Assembly (NCBI GenBank): GCA_023453665.1
Contig: JAEXTA010000047.1
Location: 1 to 15,550 of the forward strand
Source: Bacteroidota bacterium
GTDB taxonomy: Bacteria > Bacteroidota > Ignavibacteria > Ignavibacteriales > Ignavibacteriaceae
Direction of reading: 5' to 3'
Length of the DNA stretch: 15,550 nt
A program made the position numbers and the translations under genes. Of this stretch, positions 1-7,168 are shown piece by piece (the stretch's first letter is position 1; every line of letters starts with the position of its first letter). Below the pieces are notes generated by a model. It saw nothing but the letters and a program-made list of their open reading frames with translations, was not told the origin of the DNA and searched no databases.

Positions 1-401
1 GGAGGTGGGATCCTGAAAGGATAGATATAAACACATTTATGACGCAAAATATTCGTAGTCATGTCGGGGCTATAGCTAAAAAAGCTCAACGAATCGTTAG
101 TGCGGAAAATTACAGCACATACGATGAAGAAGAAAATTCAATCAACAACAAATTGGATGATATGTATTTCATCAGCCATCAGGAGGTTTATGCATTACAG
201 GACAGGGAAGAGGATATTGAACTTGTCTTAAAGTACATAGAGAATGATGATGTATGTCATCTTGTTTTTCTTTGCGCACAGGAAGGATACGGGATACAGG
301 AAACAGCAGAGTATCTTGGTATGAAGGTGCCGGAAATCAATAATGCAATCCGAAGAATCAAATATAAAGTACCGGATGCATTAAAAACCAGAAAGGAATA
401 A
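1..401 (+). CDS. RNA polymerase sigma-factor-like protein, 3' part
   Basis: Partial gene whose 5' end lies outside the window. The frame is open from base 3, and the residues before the first in-window ATG (base 39) read WDPER-IDINTF, which continue naturally into the protein, so that ATG is probably internal. The C-terminal third (CAQEGYGIQETAEYLGMKV followed by INNAIRRIKYKV) looks like the helix-turn-helix of sigma region 4, which contacts the -35 element. The upstream part (WDP..., then a short hydrophobic stretch and a KKAQR run) resembles region 2-type start sequences of short sigma-like proteins. Expected role: promoter recognition as a sigma factor or sigma-like regulator. The gene downstream starts 10 bases after the stop and its Shine-Dalgarno sequence overlaps this stop codon, so the two form an operon. 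Family assignment rests on the HTH pattern only. Confidence 0.6.
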   Translation, partial: RWDPERIDINTFMTQNIRSHVGAIAKKAQRIVSAENYSTYDEEENSINNKLDDMYFISHQEVYALQDREEDIELVLKYIENDDVCHLVFLCAQEGYGIQETAEYLGMKVPEINNAIRRIKYKVPDALKTRKE

Positions 402-407
402 AGGAGG
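401..407 (+). promoter_or_regulatory. Ribosome binding site AAGGAGG
   Basis: A near-perfect Shine-Dalgarno sequence, 4 bases before the ATG at 412. It begins on the last base of the preceding stop codon (399-401), which suggests coupled translation of the two genes. Confidence 0.75.
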
Positions 408-411
408 CATT

Positions 412-783
412 ATGAGCAATGAAGCGCTCAAAACATTGCTCAGTATCTACCTTAATCCGGATTATGAAGATGAAGAAAGCATCAATGAAAATTTAAAGAG
501 TGCCGGAATAGATGCTGAACAATTTCAAAAAGATATACTGGAAAAGCTTGAAAAATTAGAAGCAGAAAATAAACTAAAACAAGGCGAACAATTTAGGGAG
601 TACTTTTATAACCAACTAAATGAAAACGAATTATCCAATGCTGAATTAGAGGAACCCGCATTTGGATTCAGGGATAAACAGGGTGACCTTACAGGCAGCG
701 AAGAAAAAGAACTGGAAGAAGATAAAAGGAAACTGGCACTGCTGAAAAAAATCAATCGCAGCAGTGAAAACAACAACAAATAA
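412..783 (+). CDS. Small acidic coiled-coil protein, function unknown
   Basis: A 123-residue protein I do not recognise. It is strongly charged and rich in Glu, Lys and Asn. Residues about 39-60 (FQKDILEKLEKLEAENKLKQ) and 95-112 are predicted by eye to form amphipathic helices or coiled coil. There is no signal peptide, membrane segment, Cys cluster or catalytic motif. The start is fixed by the AAGGAGG site. It sits directly behind a sigma-like gene, the place where anti-sigma or sigma-accessory proteins are often found, and its size and acidity would fit a soluble binding partner. That role is inference from position alone. A strong hairpin terminator follows 7 bases after the stop, so the operon ends here. 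Confidence 0.7.
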   Translation: MSNEALKTLLSIYLNPDYEDEESINENLKSAGIDAEQFQKDILEKLEKLEAENKLKQGEQFREYFYNQLNENELSNAELEEPAFGFRDKQGDLTGSEEKELEEDKRKLALLKKINRSSENNNK

Positions 784-790
784 CCTTATC

Positions 791-824
791 AAAGATGACA
801 TCTTTTCCTGAAGATGTCATCTTT
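791..824 (+). terminator. Hairpin terminator, copy 1 of the AAGATGACATCTT family
   Basis: Perfect 14-bp stem: AAAGATGACATCTT (791-804) pairs with AAGATGTCATCTTT (811-824) across a 6-base loop TTCCTG, followed by the T-rich run TTTATTTCT. It lies 7 bases past the stop of the acidic coiled-coil gene. The same stem recurs at 12237-12269 and 15111-15142. Confidence 0.85.
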
Positions 825-895
825 ATTTCTATACAAACAATATCGAAATAAAAAACAACGAGGCTGATCCAAACATTTTGTTTTATCACCCCCTG

Positions 896-932
896 AAATT
901 GTCAGTCTGAGCTTGTCGAAGACTGACAATTT
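896..932. repeat. REP-like palindrome A
   Basis: Perfect 12-bp arms AAATTGTCAGTC (896-907) and GACTGACAATTT (921-932) enclose a 13-base centre TGAGCTTGTCGAA. The centre matches the widespread CTGAG-CCTG-TCGAAG bacterial intergenic repeat. Related elements lie at 1000-1024 and 1971-2002. Confidence 0.65.
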
Positions 933-999
933 AATTTTAAACTCAAACTTTGATGGAAATACTATGACAGCGATAACTAATTCTGAAATAAATTTTGAA

Positions 1000-1024
1000 T
1001 CACCCTTCGACAGGCTCAGGGTGA
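1000..1024. repeat. REP-like palindrome B, inverted relative to A
   Basis: Arms TCACCCT (1000-1006) and AGGGTGA (1018-1024) flank the centre TCGACAGGCTC. Read on the minus strand it gives the CTGAGCCTGTCGAAG core of palindrome A, so A and B face each other about 70 bp apart. The arms differ from those of A but each pair is complementary. Confidence 0.65.
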
Positions 1025-1072
1025 CAGCGGCAATTATTTATAGATAAAAAGTAAATCGATTTTGAACGAACT

Positions 1073-1876
1073 ATGAACGCAATAGCCAAAGCCAACGCAA
1101 AACTCCTTTTAAAAAAATACTGCATAACAAAACCCGGCGAACTTGACCTTGAAGGAATCGCTAATGCAGAGCACCTGATAGTTGAAGAAACAGAACTGCA
1201 AACTCATCTTGGAAGGATAATGTACGGAGAGAACTACGGCATAATAAAAATTAAAAGCACTATTAAAGAAGCCGGACAAAAACGATTTGTGCTTGCACAC
1301 GAAATAGGTCATTACTTTAATGAGGGTGTTGATCCGATCACCGGGCAGCAGCGGAAAAGAAATGAAGGAATAAAAAAATGTTCAGACAAAGATATTTACT
1401 CATTACAGCAGAATAAGGATATTGAAACCGGCGCAAATATTTTTGCATCCGAACTGCTGATGCCGGGGGAATGGTTTAACAGATTTATACAAAAAAGAAA
1501 ATTCAGTGCTGAACTCCTTAAAGAAATTGCGGACTATTTCAGAACATCGCTGACAGCGGGTGCACTAAAATATGCAGAACTTGGTCCTGTGCCAACAGCA
1601 ATAATAATGAGTACATCGGGAGTAGTGAAGTGGAGCCGGGTAAATGAAAACTTCCCATTACGTTTTATTCCAAGCGGATACAAAGTAAATGACAGTTCCG
1701 CTGCTTATGACTATTACAAAACAAAAATCATCACAAATGAAACAGACAATGTATCAGCAATGGCGTGGTTTGCTGAAGACTTTAACATTAAACATCACCG
1801 CGATTTGTTACTGAACGAATACAACATAATTATGAGCAGTTATGATTCGGTGCTTACTATGTTGTGGGAGTGTTGA
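1073..1876 (+). CDS. ImmA/IrrE family zinc metallo-endopeptidase
   Basis: A 267-residue protein of the ImmA/IrrE (peptidase M78, COG2856) type. The zinc site is clear: AHEIGHY with His76, Glu77 and His80 (HExxH), and the downstream DIETGANIFASELLMP block (116-131) that supplies the third ligand, probably Glu118, and the family's ASELLMP signature. Residues 150-267 form a C-terminal region typical in length but not recognised. Known members cleave a cognate repressor: ImmA cuts ImmR in ICEBs1, and IrrE/PprI cuts DdrO in Deinococcus. The usual partner is an XRE-type HTH repressor gene next door, and none is seen here. The gene follows two REP-like palindromes and has no clear Shine-Dalgarno sequence before its ATG; no good terminator follows. 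The substrate is therefore unknown. Confidence 0.88.
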   Translation: MNAIAKANAKLLLKKYCITKPGELDLEGIANAEHLIVEETELQTHLGRIMYGENYGIIKIKSTIKEAGQKRFVLAHEIGHYFNEGVDPITGQQRKRNEGIKKCSDKDIYSLQQNKDIETGANIFASELLMPGEWFNRFIQKRKFSAELLKEIADYFRTSLTAGALKYAELGPVPTAIIMSTSGVVKWSRVNENFPLRFIPSGYKVNDSSAAYDYYKTKIITNETDNVSAMAWFAEDFNIKHHRDLLLNEYNIIMSSYDSVLTMLWEC

Positions 1877-1970
1877 AGGAAAGGCTTAGGCGAAGAGGGA
1901 AAGGATGATTAAAAAATTCAAAGATTGAAAGATTGAATAAATGGAATTAGAAAGTAGTAAGAGCATTGTG

Positions 1971-2002
1971 TCATACTGAGTGGCATTGCCATCGAAGTAT
2001 GG
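1971..2002. repeat. REP-like palindrome C
   Basis: CATACT (1972-1977) and AGTATG (1996-2001) flank GAGTGGCATTGCCATCGA. It keeps the CTGAG...TCGAAG frame of palindromes A and B, with different but again complementary arms and a self-complementary TGGCA-TTGCCA centre. Confidence 0.45.
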
Positions 2003-2020
2003 GCGAAGCAGAGGAATATA

Positions 2021-2183
2021 GAATGAATGGTTGATTTAATGAATGTGAGAAGCCGGATGCCGGATCTTGCCTGCCAGCAGGCGGGTACAAGATACCAGAA
2101 GTTCGAAACATCTCAATCCCGTAGGGATTTAATATTGTTAGCAAAATGATCAAACCCAAAATACCAAAGTCCCTTAGCGACGG
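2021..2183. repeat. 163-bp direct repeat, copy 1
   Basis: Aligns without gaps to 2285-2447 (constant offset of 264). Conserved blocks include AGCCGGATGCCGGA, the palindromic TTGCCTGCC(A/G)GCAGGCGGG, GATACCAGAAG, CGTAGGGATTTAATATTGTTAG and ATACCAAAGTCCC. In this copy the second CCCGTAGGGAC palindrome has decayed to CCCTTAGCGAC. Confidence 0.85.
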
Positions 2184-2198
2184 AATACATCAGAGAAT

Positions 2199-2243
2199 TA
2201 ACCGCAAAGAACGCAAAGTACCGCAGAGTTACGCAGAGGAAAT
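2199..2243. repeat. Short periodic repeat (CGCAAAG/CGCAGAG)
   Basis: Four units spaced 9-10 bases apart: CGCAAAG at 2203 and 2212, then CGCAGAG at 2222 and 2232. It resembles the dispersed AACGCAAAG...ACGCAGAG intergenic elements common in this group of bacteria and lies between the two 163-bp copies. Confidence 0.6.
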
Positions 2244-2284
2244 GAAGAGTAAATCTAGATGATTGAAATATTCAAAGATTGAAA

Positions 2285-2447
2285 GAATGAATGTTTGATT
2301 GAATGAATGTGAAAAGCCGGATGCCGGACCTTGCCTGCCGGCAGGCGGGTACAAGATACCAGAAGCCTGAAACACCAAAATCTCGTAGGGATTTAATATT
2401 GTTAGTTAAATGATCATGCCCCACATACCAAAGTCCCGTAGGGACGA
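2285..2447. repeat. 163-bp direct repeat, copy 2
   Basis: Second copy of 2021-2183. It has intact palindromes CTGCCGGCAG and GTCCCGTAGGGAC, so it is probably the better preserved copy. The first TCTCGTAGGGA palindrome is here slightly degraded where copy 1 has TCCCGTAGGGA, so each copy has lost different symmetry positions. Confidence 0.85.
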
Positions 2448-2681
2448 AATAATAGACACAGTAACTCATTAAAAAGTTAATCTATCTTTTTTGCTATTGA
2501 ATACGGTTTAAGAGTTGTAAATCAAAGTCTAAAAAAAATTTCTGTGTTATTGACTTAAGTGACTTTTTGAATTATGTTATTACTGATTTGTGTCAGGTTC
2601 TAATTTTCTACCAATTCACTAAAGTAAATGTTTTAAATAGCTTTTTCGGCAAGGCGTACAACATTAAGCCTAACAGTAAAA

Positions 2682-2813
2682 TGGTATGAATTAATGTGTA
2701 GTGTATACACACTATATTTCTGTTACAGTTTTGTGGTATGATAAAATATTCGAGCTTGTTTTCATAGAAAAATTGAATACCATCCTTGTTAAATAATATT
2801 TAGTGCCATACCA
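2682..2813. promoter_or_regulatory. Candidate operator region upstream of the peptidase gene
   Basis: Contains TGGTATG at 2682-2688 and 2734-2740, ATACCA at 2778-2783 and its full inverse CATACCA at 2807-2813, together with a perfect 10-bp palindrome GTGTATACAC at 2701-2710. The boxes lie within about 155 bases of the start codon. Binding-site function is inference from symmetry and position. Confidence 0.3.
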
Positions 2814-2835
2814 ACTAAAATAGAAAGGTAAAATT

Positions 2836-3645
2836 ATGAGATATCTTATAATATTTTACACAGCTATTTGGATGACTATGTTACCAGGTTGTTGTCTTTT
2901 AATGCCACAAGAATGCCAGAAAAAAGGGTGTACGGATTCGCGTGCGCTAAATTACGATCCTGAAGCTGAAATTAACGATGGCTCATGTCAATACCAATAT
3001 GGAGCGTGCGGAATAACACCAACTCAATTAACTATCAATCCAATTTTTCAAGAAACATATGTTTGGTGCTGGCTAGCTGTTGGCGAAATGATATTTAAAT
3101 ATTATGGTGTTCCTAATGTAAATCCGGGTGGAGATTATCAATGTGGAATTATTGGTGCGATTGGTTATTCAATTAATGGACCTAATGATCCCTGCAATAT
3201 TAGTTGTGCTAATTGTATTAGACCAGCAGGAACACCTCAGATGATTACATATATGTTGTCAAATTACCCTATTGTTGCTTGTACACATCAAGGAAACCAA
3301 AGCCGACCACTACAATCCCTATATGTTCATTACAATTTGACGCAGACCGCTATTGAATCCGAACTGAGCAATTTACGTCCAATAATAACAGGAATTACCC
3401 CTTCTGGTTATCCAACAGGTGTCGCAGCACACGTTGCACTAATTGTCAGTAGTCGAAAAGTTAATGGCCAGTTATTACTGACTATTAATGATCCTTTCCC
3501 GTATACAGCCTTCCCCAACATACCAAATCCTTACATAGTGGCAGGGGGAACATTTGGTACACTATCCGGATCATATGAAATCGAATATTTCGCATTTAGA
3601 AATCAATTATTTTGGACTGATACATGGTATGGAATTAAATGGTAG
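2836..3645 (+). CDS. Predicted lipoprotein with papain-like cysteine peptidase domain
   Basis: A 269-residue exported protein. Residues 1-18 form a hydrophobic signal sequence ending in a lipobox-like LPGC with Cys19. Residues 31-51 (GCTDSRALNY, DPEAEINDGSC) are one copy of the Cys-bounded repeat common on Bacteroidota surface proteins. The rest looks like a papain-like (C39/C70, AvrRpt2-like) fold: Gln72 as oxyanion residue, VWCWLAVGEM with nucleophile Cys78, AAHVALIV with His199, and TINDPFP with Asn218 or Asp219 as the third member. Six further Cys residues (C92-C127 region) suggest extracytoplasmic disulphides. AGAAAGG at 2822-2828 is a good ribosome site, 7 bases from the ATG. It stands alone between non-coding stretches. 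Peptidase activity is inferred from motifs; the substrate is unknown, and a role as peptidase-fold toxin or processing enzyme cannot be separated. Confidence 0.72.
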   Translation: MRYLIIFYTAIWMTMLPGCCLLMPQECQKKGCTDSRALNYDPEAEINDGSCQYQYGACGITPTQLTINPIFQETYVWCWLAVGEMIFKYYGVPNVNPGGDYQCGIIGAIGYSINGPNDPCNISCANCIRPAGTPQMITYMLSNYPIVACTHQGNQSRPLQSLYVHYNLTQTAIESELSNLRPIITGITPSGYPTGVAAHVALIVSSRKVNGQLLLTINDPFPYTAFPNIPNPYIVAGGTFGTLSGSYEIEYFAFRNQLFWTDTWYGIKW

Positions 3646-3981
3646 ATGGTGTAAAGCTAAATTAGATACTAAACATTTAACAAAGTAAAATTTATTACTG
3701 TCAAAATAAATCCTCGGAACGGTATAGCCAGTTATTGAGATAGGGATTTACTTTTTTACCAAATTTTTTAATATTTTTTCGACGAGCAATATTAAAACCA
3801 GCACCTTAAAAAACTAAAAAATGGACATCTACTTAATGCTACCAAATTAAAATTTTCCTTTTGCACTCAACAAAACATTTAGTTAATTTATAACCACAAT
3901 GATGAATAAAATCGGGCTTATGATGTTTATATTTCGGATGAATGTTCTCATCTTCTTTTCTCATAATATTAGCGGCAAAAA
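3646..3981. other. AT-rich intergenic region
   Basis: 336 bases separating the peptidase gene from the restriction-modification module. I see no hairpin terminator, no recognisable promoter and no convincing gene. A 41-codon minus-strand frame (3839-3964) is open but has no ribosome site and is not called. Confidence 0.5.
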
Positions 3982-6900
3982 ATGAGCGTAAAAAAAACAG
4001 AACTCATCAAAGAATATTTTAAGAAAGTTAAGGAAGCCAACAAAGAAGCTGTCAAAAGAGAGGCTTTTAAAGATTTATTAAATCGCCTTTATGCAGATGA
4101 TAAAGAATTAAGTAAACTAATTGATAAAATTACTCTCGGTGCTGAAAAAGCTGTAGTCGACATTCCACGAAAAGAAAAATTGCACAAGGGAAGTGCAGAT
4201 ACTCTTTACAATAAAATCATAATTGAGTTTGAAAATAGCCTAAAGCAAACTTTAGAACATGCTAAAGAACAATTAGCCGGTTATTTATTAAGCCAGTTAC
4301 GATCAGGTGAAGGATATAACTTTACCTTGATTGCAACGGATTGCATAACCTGGAAAGTTTTTTCGCCGGATGTTTCCCAGTTAGATAAAATAGAACAATT
4401 AAAAGAACACGAGCTTATTCTAAATGAAGTTAAAAGCAGTTCATTTGTTTTAAATGAAAGAAATGCTGAGGATTTTTACTACTGGATAGACCGTTTCCTT
4501 TTTAAAGAAGAAAAACAGAAAGCATCACTTAAAAGAATTGAAGAAGCATTTGGTTATCAAAGCCACATCTTCATTGAATCATACCGTGAACTGCAAAAGT
4601 GGTTCCAGGAAGCAAAAAAATTCGGGGAGGTTCAGGTTTCTTATGACCAATGGGAAAAGTTTTTAAGCATTGCTTATGGTTCTTTCGATGTCAGAGACAG
4701 TGTTTTTCTTATTCACACTTATCTGAGTGTTTTTTCTAAGATGCTTGCCTACAGCATTGTTTCAAATGACGATTATATCGATGATGATGAATTAAAAGGA
4801 ATACTTGATGGTACAATATTCCATAAGTATAATATCAGGAATTTTGTTGATAACGATTTCTTCCATTGGGTTACCAGCAGCCGAAGCTTCAACAACTTAA
4901 AAAAAGTATTCCGACTGATTGCACAGGAGATTTCACATTTTGATTTTGAGAATGTTGATGAAGATGTATTGAAGGGTGTTTACCAGGAACTTATAGATAT
5001 CGATACAAGACATTCGCTTGGTGAGTATTACACTCCGGACTGGCTTTGCGAAAGAATAGTAAAAGAATTTGAATTTAAAAAGATTGATAAAATTCTCGAT
5101 CCGGCCTGCGGAAGCGGTTCATTTCTAAGAGCAGCGATACACAGAATACGTGAGTTAAATCCTGATGTAACTGTCGAAGAATTGAACGAACAGGTTTATG
5201 GAATTGATATCCATCCGCTTAGTGTGCAGATAGCTAAAACAACTTTGCTTCTAGCTCTCGGAAAAGAAATAATAAACGCAAAGAAACCGGTTTACCTGAA
5301 TATAATATTAGCAAATACTCTGCTTGCACCTGAAGGCGTACAAAATCTGTTTGGCAGTGAGTTCCAACTTAGCATAGATAAAGAAAAGTATCACCTTACT
5401 ACTCAGATACTTGAAGATGTAAAACTGTTTGATGAAGCTTTAAATATTTGTGATGATCTTGCCGAACAGACAATGGGTAAAAAGAAAGAATCTGAGGAAG
5501 TATTTGAAAATATATTCAGAAGGCATTTTGAAAAGAGCGGCAGTAAATCCGGCGCTAATAAACAGGTCATAGAAAGCTTTTACAAAATTTATACAGGACT
5601 TAAATCTGTAAAAGAAAAAGGCAGAGACAGCATCTGGAAGTTTATAGTACAGAATTTATACAAACCTTATTTTCTTGCAGGCAAGTTTGATTATGTTATC
5701 GGCAACCCGCCCTGGTTTACATACAGCTCGATAAGGAATGAAGATTATCAAAACATACTGAATGCTCTTGCCGATAAGTATGAAGTTAAACCTTTGAAAG
5801 TCGCAAACTTTCCACATCTTGAAATTGCTGCAATATTTCTTGCATACTGCAGTAGTTATTTTTTAAGTGATGATGGACAGATTGCATTTGTTTTACCGAG
5901 AAGTTTCTTTAGTGCAGATCATCACGATAACACAAGAAGCGGTAAAGCTGTTGGATTTAAGTTGAAGCAAATCTGGGATTTGAAGGATGTTTCACCACTG
6001 TTCAGAATACCAAGTTGTGTTTTATTTGCTGATAAATATGAAAAGAAAATAACACCTTTCAACGGGTTACATGGCAACATATTTAGCGGAAAGCTGACAG
6101 ACCATAACTGCAATCTTTTAACAGCAAAAGAAAACTTAAAAGTTGAAGCTGCAAAATGGTATTATGTTAAACAGGGAAAAGCCACTGCAATCTCCGCTAA
6201 GAAGACTAAGAACAATACAAATGAAAATCCTTACAAAAAACATTTCAAACAGGGGGCAACAATTGTCCCAAGATGTTTTTACTTTATTGATATAAACCAG
6301 GAAATGCCAAACGATTTTAAAGATAGGATTGTAAACATAAAGACTTCCGAAGCTATAGAAACTGATGCAAAAAAGCCGTGGAAAGGTTTGAAGTTTACCG
6401 GTAAAATTGAAAGCAAATTTATTTTCAGGACTGCTCTGGCAAAAAGTATTTTACCTTTTGTATTGTATAAACCTGATCTGGTTGTACTTCCAATTTTAAT
6501 TGAGAATAATAATGAAGGAAAGAAAGAGATAAAGCTTCAATCTTCAAATGACTTAGTTCAGGAAGGTTATTTGAATGCTTCAAAGTGGTTTAATAATGTT
6601 GAAAACACCTGGAGGATTCATAGAACTGAAAAGAATCAGAATATTTCAAGTGAGGATTATCTGAATTGGCAGAACAAATTAACGGAACAAAATCTTGATG
6701 CACCTTATTTAGTTTTATACAACTCGTCTGCAAAGGATGCAAACGCAACTGTTGTTGAAAGAAGTAATTTGGATTTAAACTTCTTTGTTGAGAGTGTAAC
6801 TTATGTTTTCTATACAGGTAATCATTATGAAGCTTATTACCTATCAGCAATATTTAATTCAGAAGTTCCGAATAAGCTAATGAAAGATTTTCAGGCTAGG

Positions 6901-7161
6901 GGCTTATTCGGGGCAAGACATGTTCACAAAAAGATACTCGACATTTACTTCCCGCGCTTTGATGAAACAAACGATGTACATATAAAACTTGCAGAGTTAA
7001 GCGAGAGGGCACACAAAAAAGCAGCAAAATATTTACAAGACAATCCACCCCAGAAAGAACTAAGTGCAACACGCCTCGGCAAACTCCGCCTCGACATAAA
7101 AAAACACCTTGCAGAAGAGATGAAGGAGGTTGATAAGTTGGTTAAGAGGGTTGTGGGGTGA
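3982..7161 (+). CDS. Eco57I-like type IIG restriction-modification enzyme (adenine-N6 methylase)
   Basis: A 1059-residue DNA methyltransferase with a nuclease-like N-terminus. Residues 50-110 carry a PD-(D/E)XK-type pattern: GSAD (Asp73), then IIIEFE (Glu82, Glu84) and AKEQLAGYL, with Glu where Lys is usual. Residues 150-340 are a helical linker. The methylase core has motif X LGEYYTPDWL (346-355), motif I LDPACGSGSF (372-381), IYGID-like YGIDIHPLSVQIA (406-418), and catalytic motif IV NPPW (575-578), the form used for adenine-N6 methylation. Residues about 780-1000 are the likely target-recognition domain, ending in RHVHKKILDIYFPRFD, the usual close of these enzymes. Length fits single-chain type IIG/Eco57I enzymes. 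The PD-(D/E)XK gene starts 7 bases downstream. There is no obvious Shine-Dalgarno site before the ATG. BREX PglX and DISARM methylases look similar, but no partner genes of those systems are present. Confidence 0.88.
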   Translation: MSVKKTELIKEYFKKVKEANKEAVKREAFKDLLNRLYADDKELSKLIDKITLGAEKAVVDIPRKEKLHKGSADTLYNKIIIEFENSLKQTLEHAKEQLAGYLLSQLRSGEGYNFTLIATDCITWKVFSPDVSQLDKIEQLKEHELILNEVKSSSFVLNERNAEDFYYWIDRFLFKEEKQKASLKRIEEAFGYQSHIFIESYRELQKWFQEAKKFGEVQVSYDQWEKFLSIAYGSFDVRDSVFLIHTYLSVFSKMLAYSIVSNDDYIDDDELKGILDGTIFHKYNIRNFVDNDFFHWVTSSRSFNNLKKVFRLIAQEISHFDFENVDEDVLKGVYQELIDIDTRHSLGEYYTPDWLCERIVKEFEFKKIDKILDPACGSGSFLRAAIHRIRELNPDVTVEELNEQVYGIDIHPLSVQIAKTTLLLALGKEIINAKKPVYLNIILANTLLAPEGVQNLFGSEFQLSIDKEKYHLTTQILEDVKLFDEALNICDDLAEQTMGKKKESEEVFENIFRRHFEKSGSKSGANKQVIESFYKIYTGLKSVKEKGRDSIWKFIVQNLYKPYFLAGKFDYVIGNPPWFTYSSIRNEDYQNILNALADKYEVKPLKVANFPHLEIAAIFLAYCSSYFLSDDGQIAFVLPRSFFSADHHDNTRSGKAVGFKLKQIWDLKDVSPLFRIPSCVLFADKYEKKITPFNGLHGNIFSGKLTDHNCNLLTAKENLKVEAAKWYYVKQGKATAISAKKTKNNTNENPYKKHFKQGATIVPRCFYFIDINQEMPNDFKDRIVNIKTSEAIETDAKKPWKGLKFTGKIESKFIFRTALAKSILPFVLYKPDLVVLPILIENNNEGKKEIKLQSSNDLVQEGYLNASKWFNNVENTWRIHRTEKNQNISSEDYLNWQNKLTEQNLDAPYLVLYNSSAKDANATVVERSNLDLNFFVESVTYVFYTGNHYEAYYLSAIFNSEVPNKLMKDFQARGLFGARHVHKKILDIYFPRFDETNDVHIKLAELSERAHKKAAKYLQDNPPQKELSATRLGKLRLDIKKHLAEEMKEVDKLVKRVVG

Positions 7162-7168
7162 GGGAGCA

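Larger units (their letters stand above)
1877..2835. other. Repeat-rich non-coding region
   Basis: About 960 bases without a convincing gene. It holds, in order, a TTCAAAGATTGAAAGA motif repeated near 1917 and 2270, a palindrome at 1971-2002, two 163-bp direct repeats (2021-2183 and 2285-2447), a short periodic repeat (2199-2243) and, from 2470, an AT-rich leader with several TGGTATG boxes upstream of the cysteine peptidase gene. Open frames on the minus strand here run through the repeats and are not credible genes. Confidence 0.7.

Noticed and set aside
240..290. TATGTCATCTT inside the sigma-like gene as another copy of the hairpin arm
   Set aside because: Matches only part of the arm, has no inverted partner and lies within coding sequence.
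2021..2447. CRISPR array
   Set aside because: Only two long repeat copies with a 101-base gap, and no short regular repeat-spacer pattern or cas gene.
1971..2469. Two minus-strand open frames of about 62-65 codons with similar content (PPAGRQDPASGF-like)
   Set aside because: They are translations of the 163-bp repeats and palindromes, and the similarity comes from the DNA repeat rather than protein coding.
2640..2760. Integron attC-like site (GCCTAAC near 2668)
   Set aside because: No matching GTTRRRY core at a suitable distance and no cassette structure; a single 7-base match is uninformative.
3839..3964. 41-codon minus-strand open frame between the peptidase and the methylase genes
   Set aside because: No ribosome site, unusual His/Lys-rich composition and no context; treated as chance in AT-rich DNA.
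7130..7168. Upstream ATG for the PD-(D/E)XK gene
   Set aside because: Would overlap the methylase by 32 bases and lacks a good ribosome site; the added residues (ISWLRGLWGEGA) look like read-through of the methylase end.
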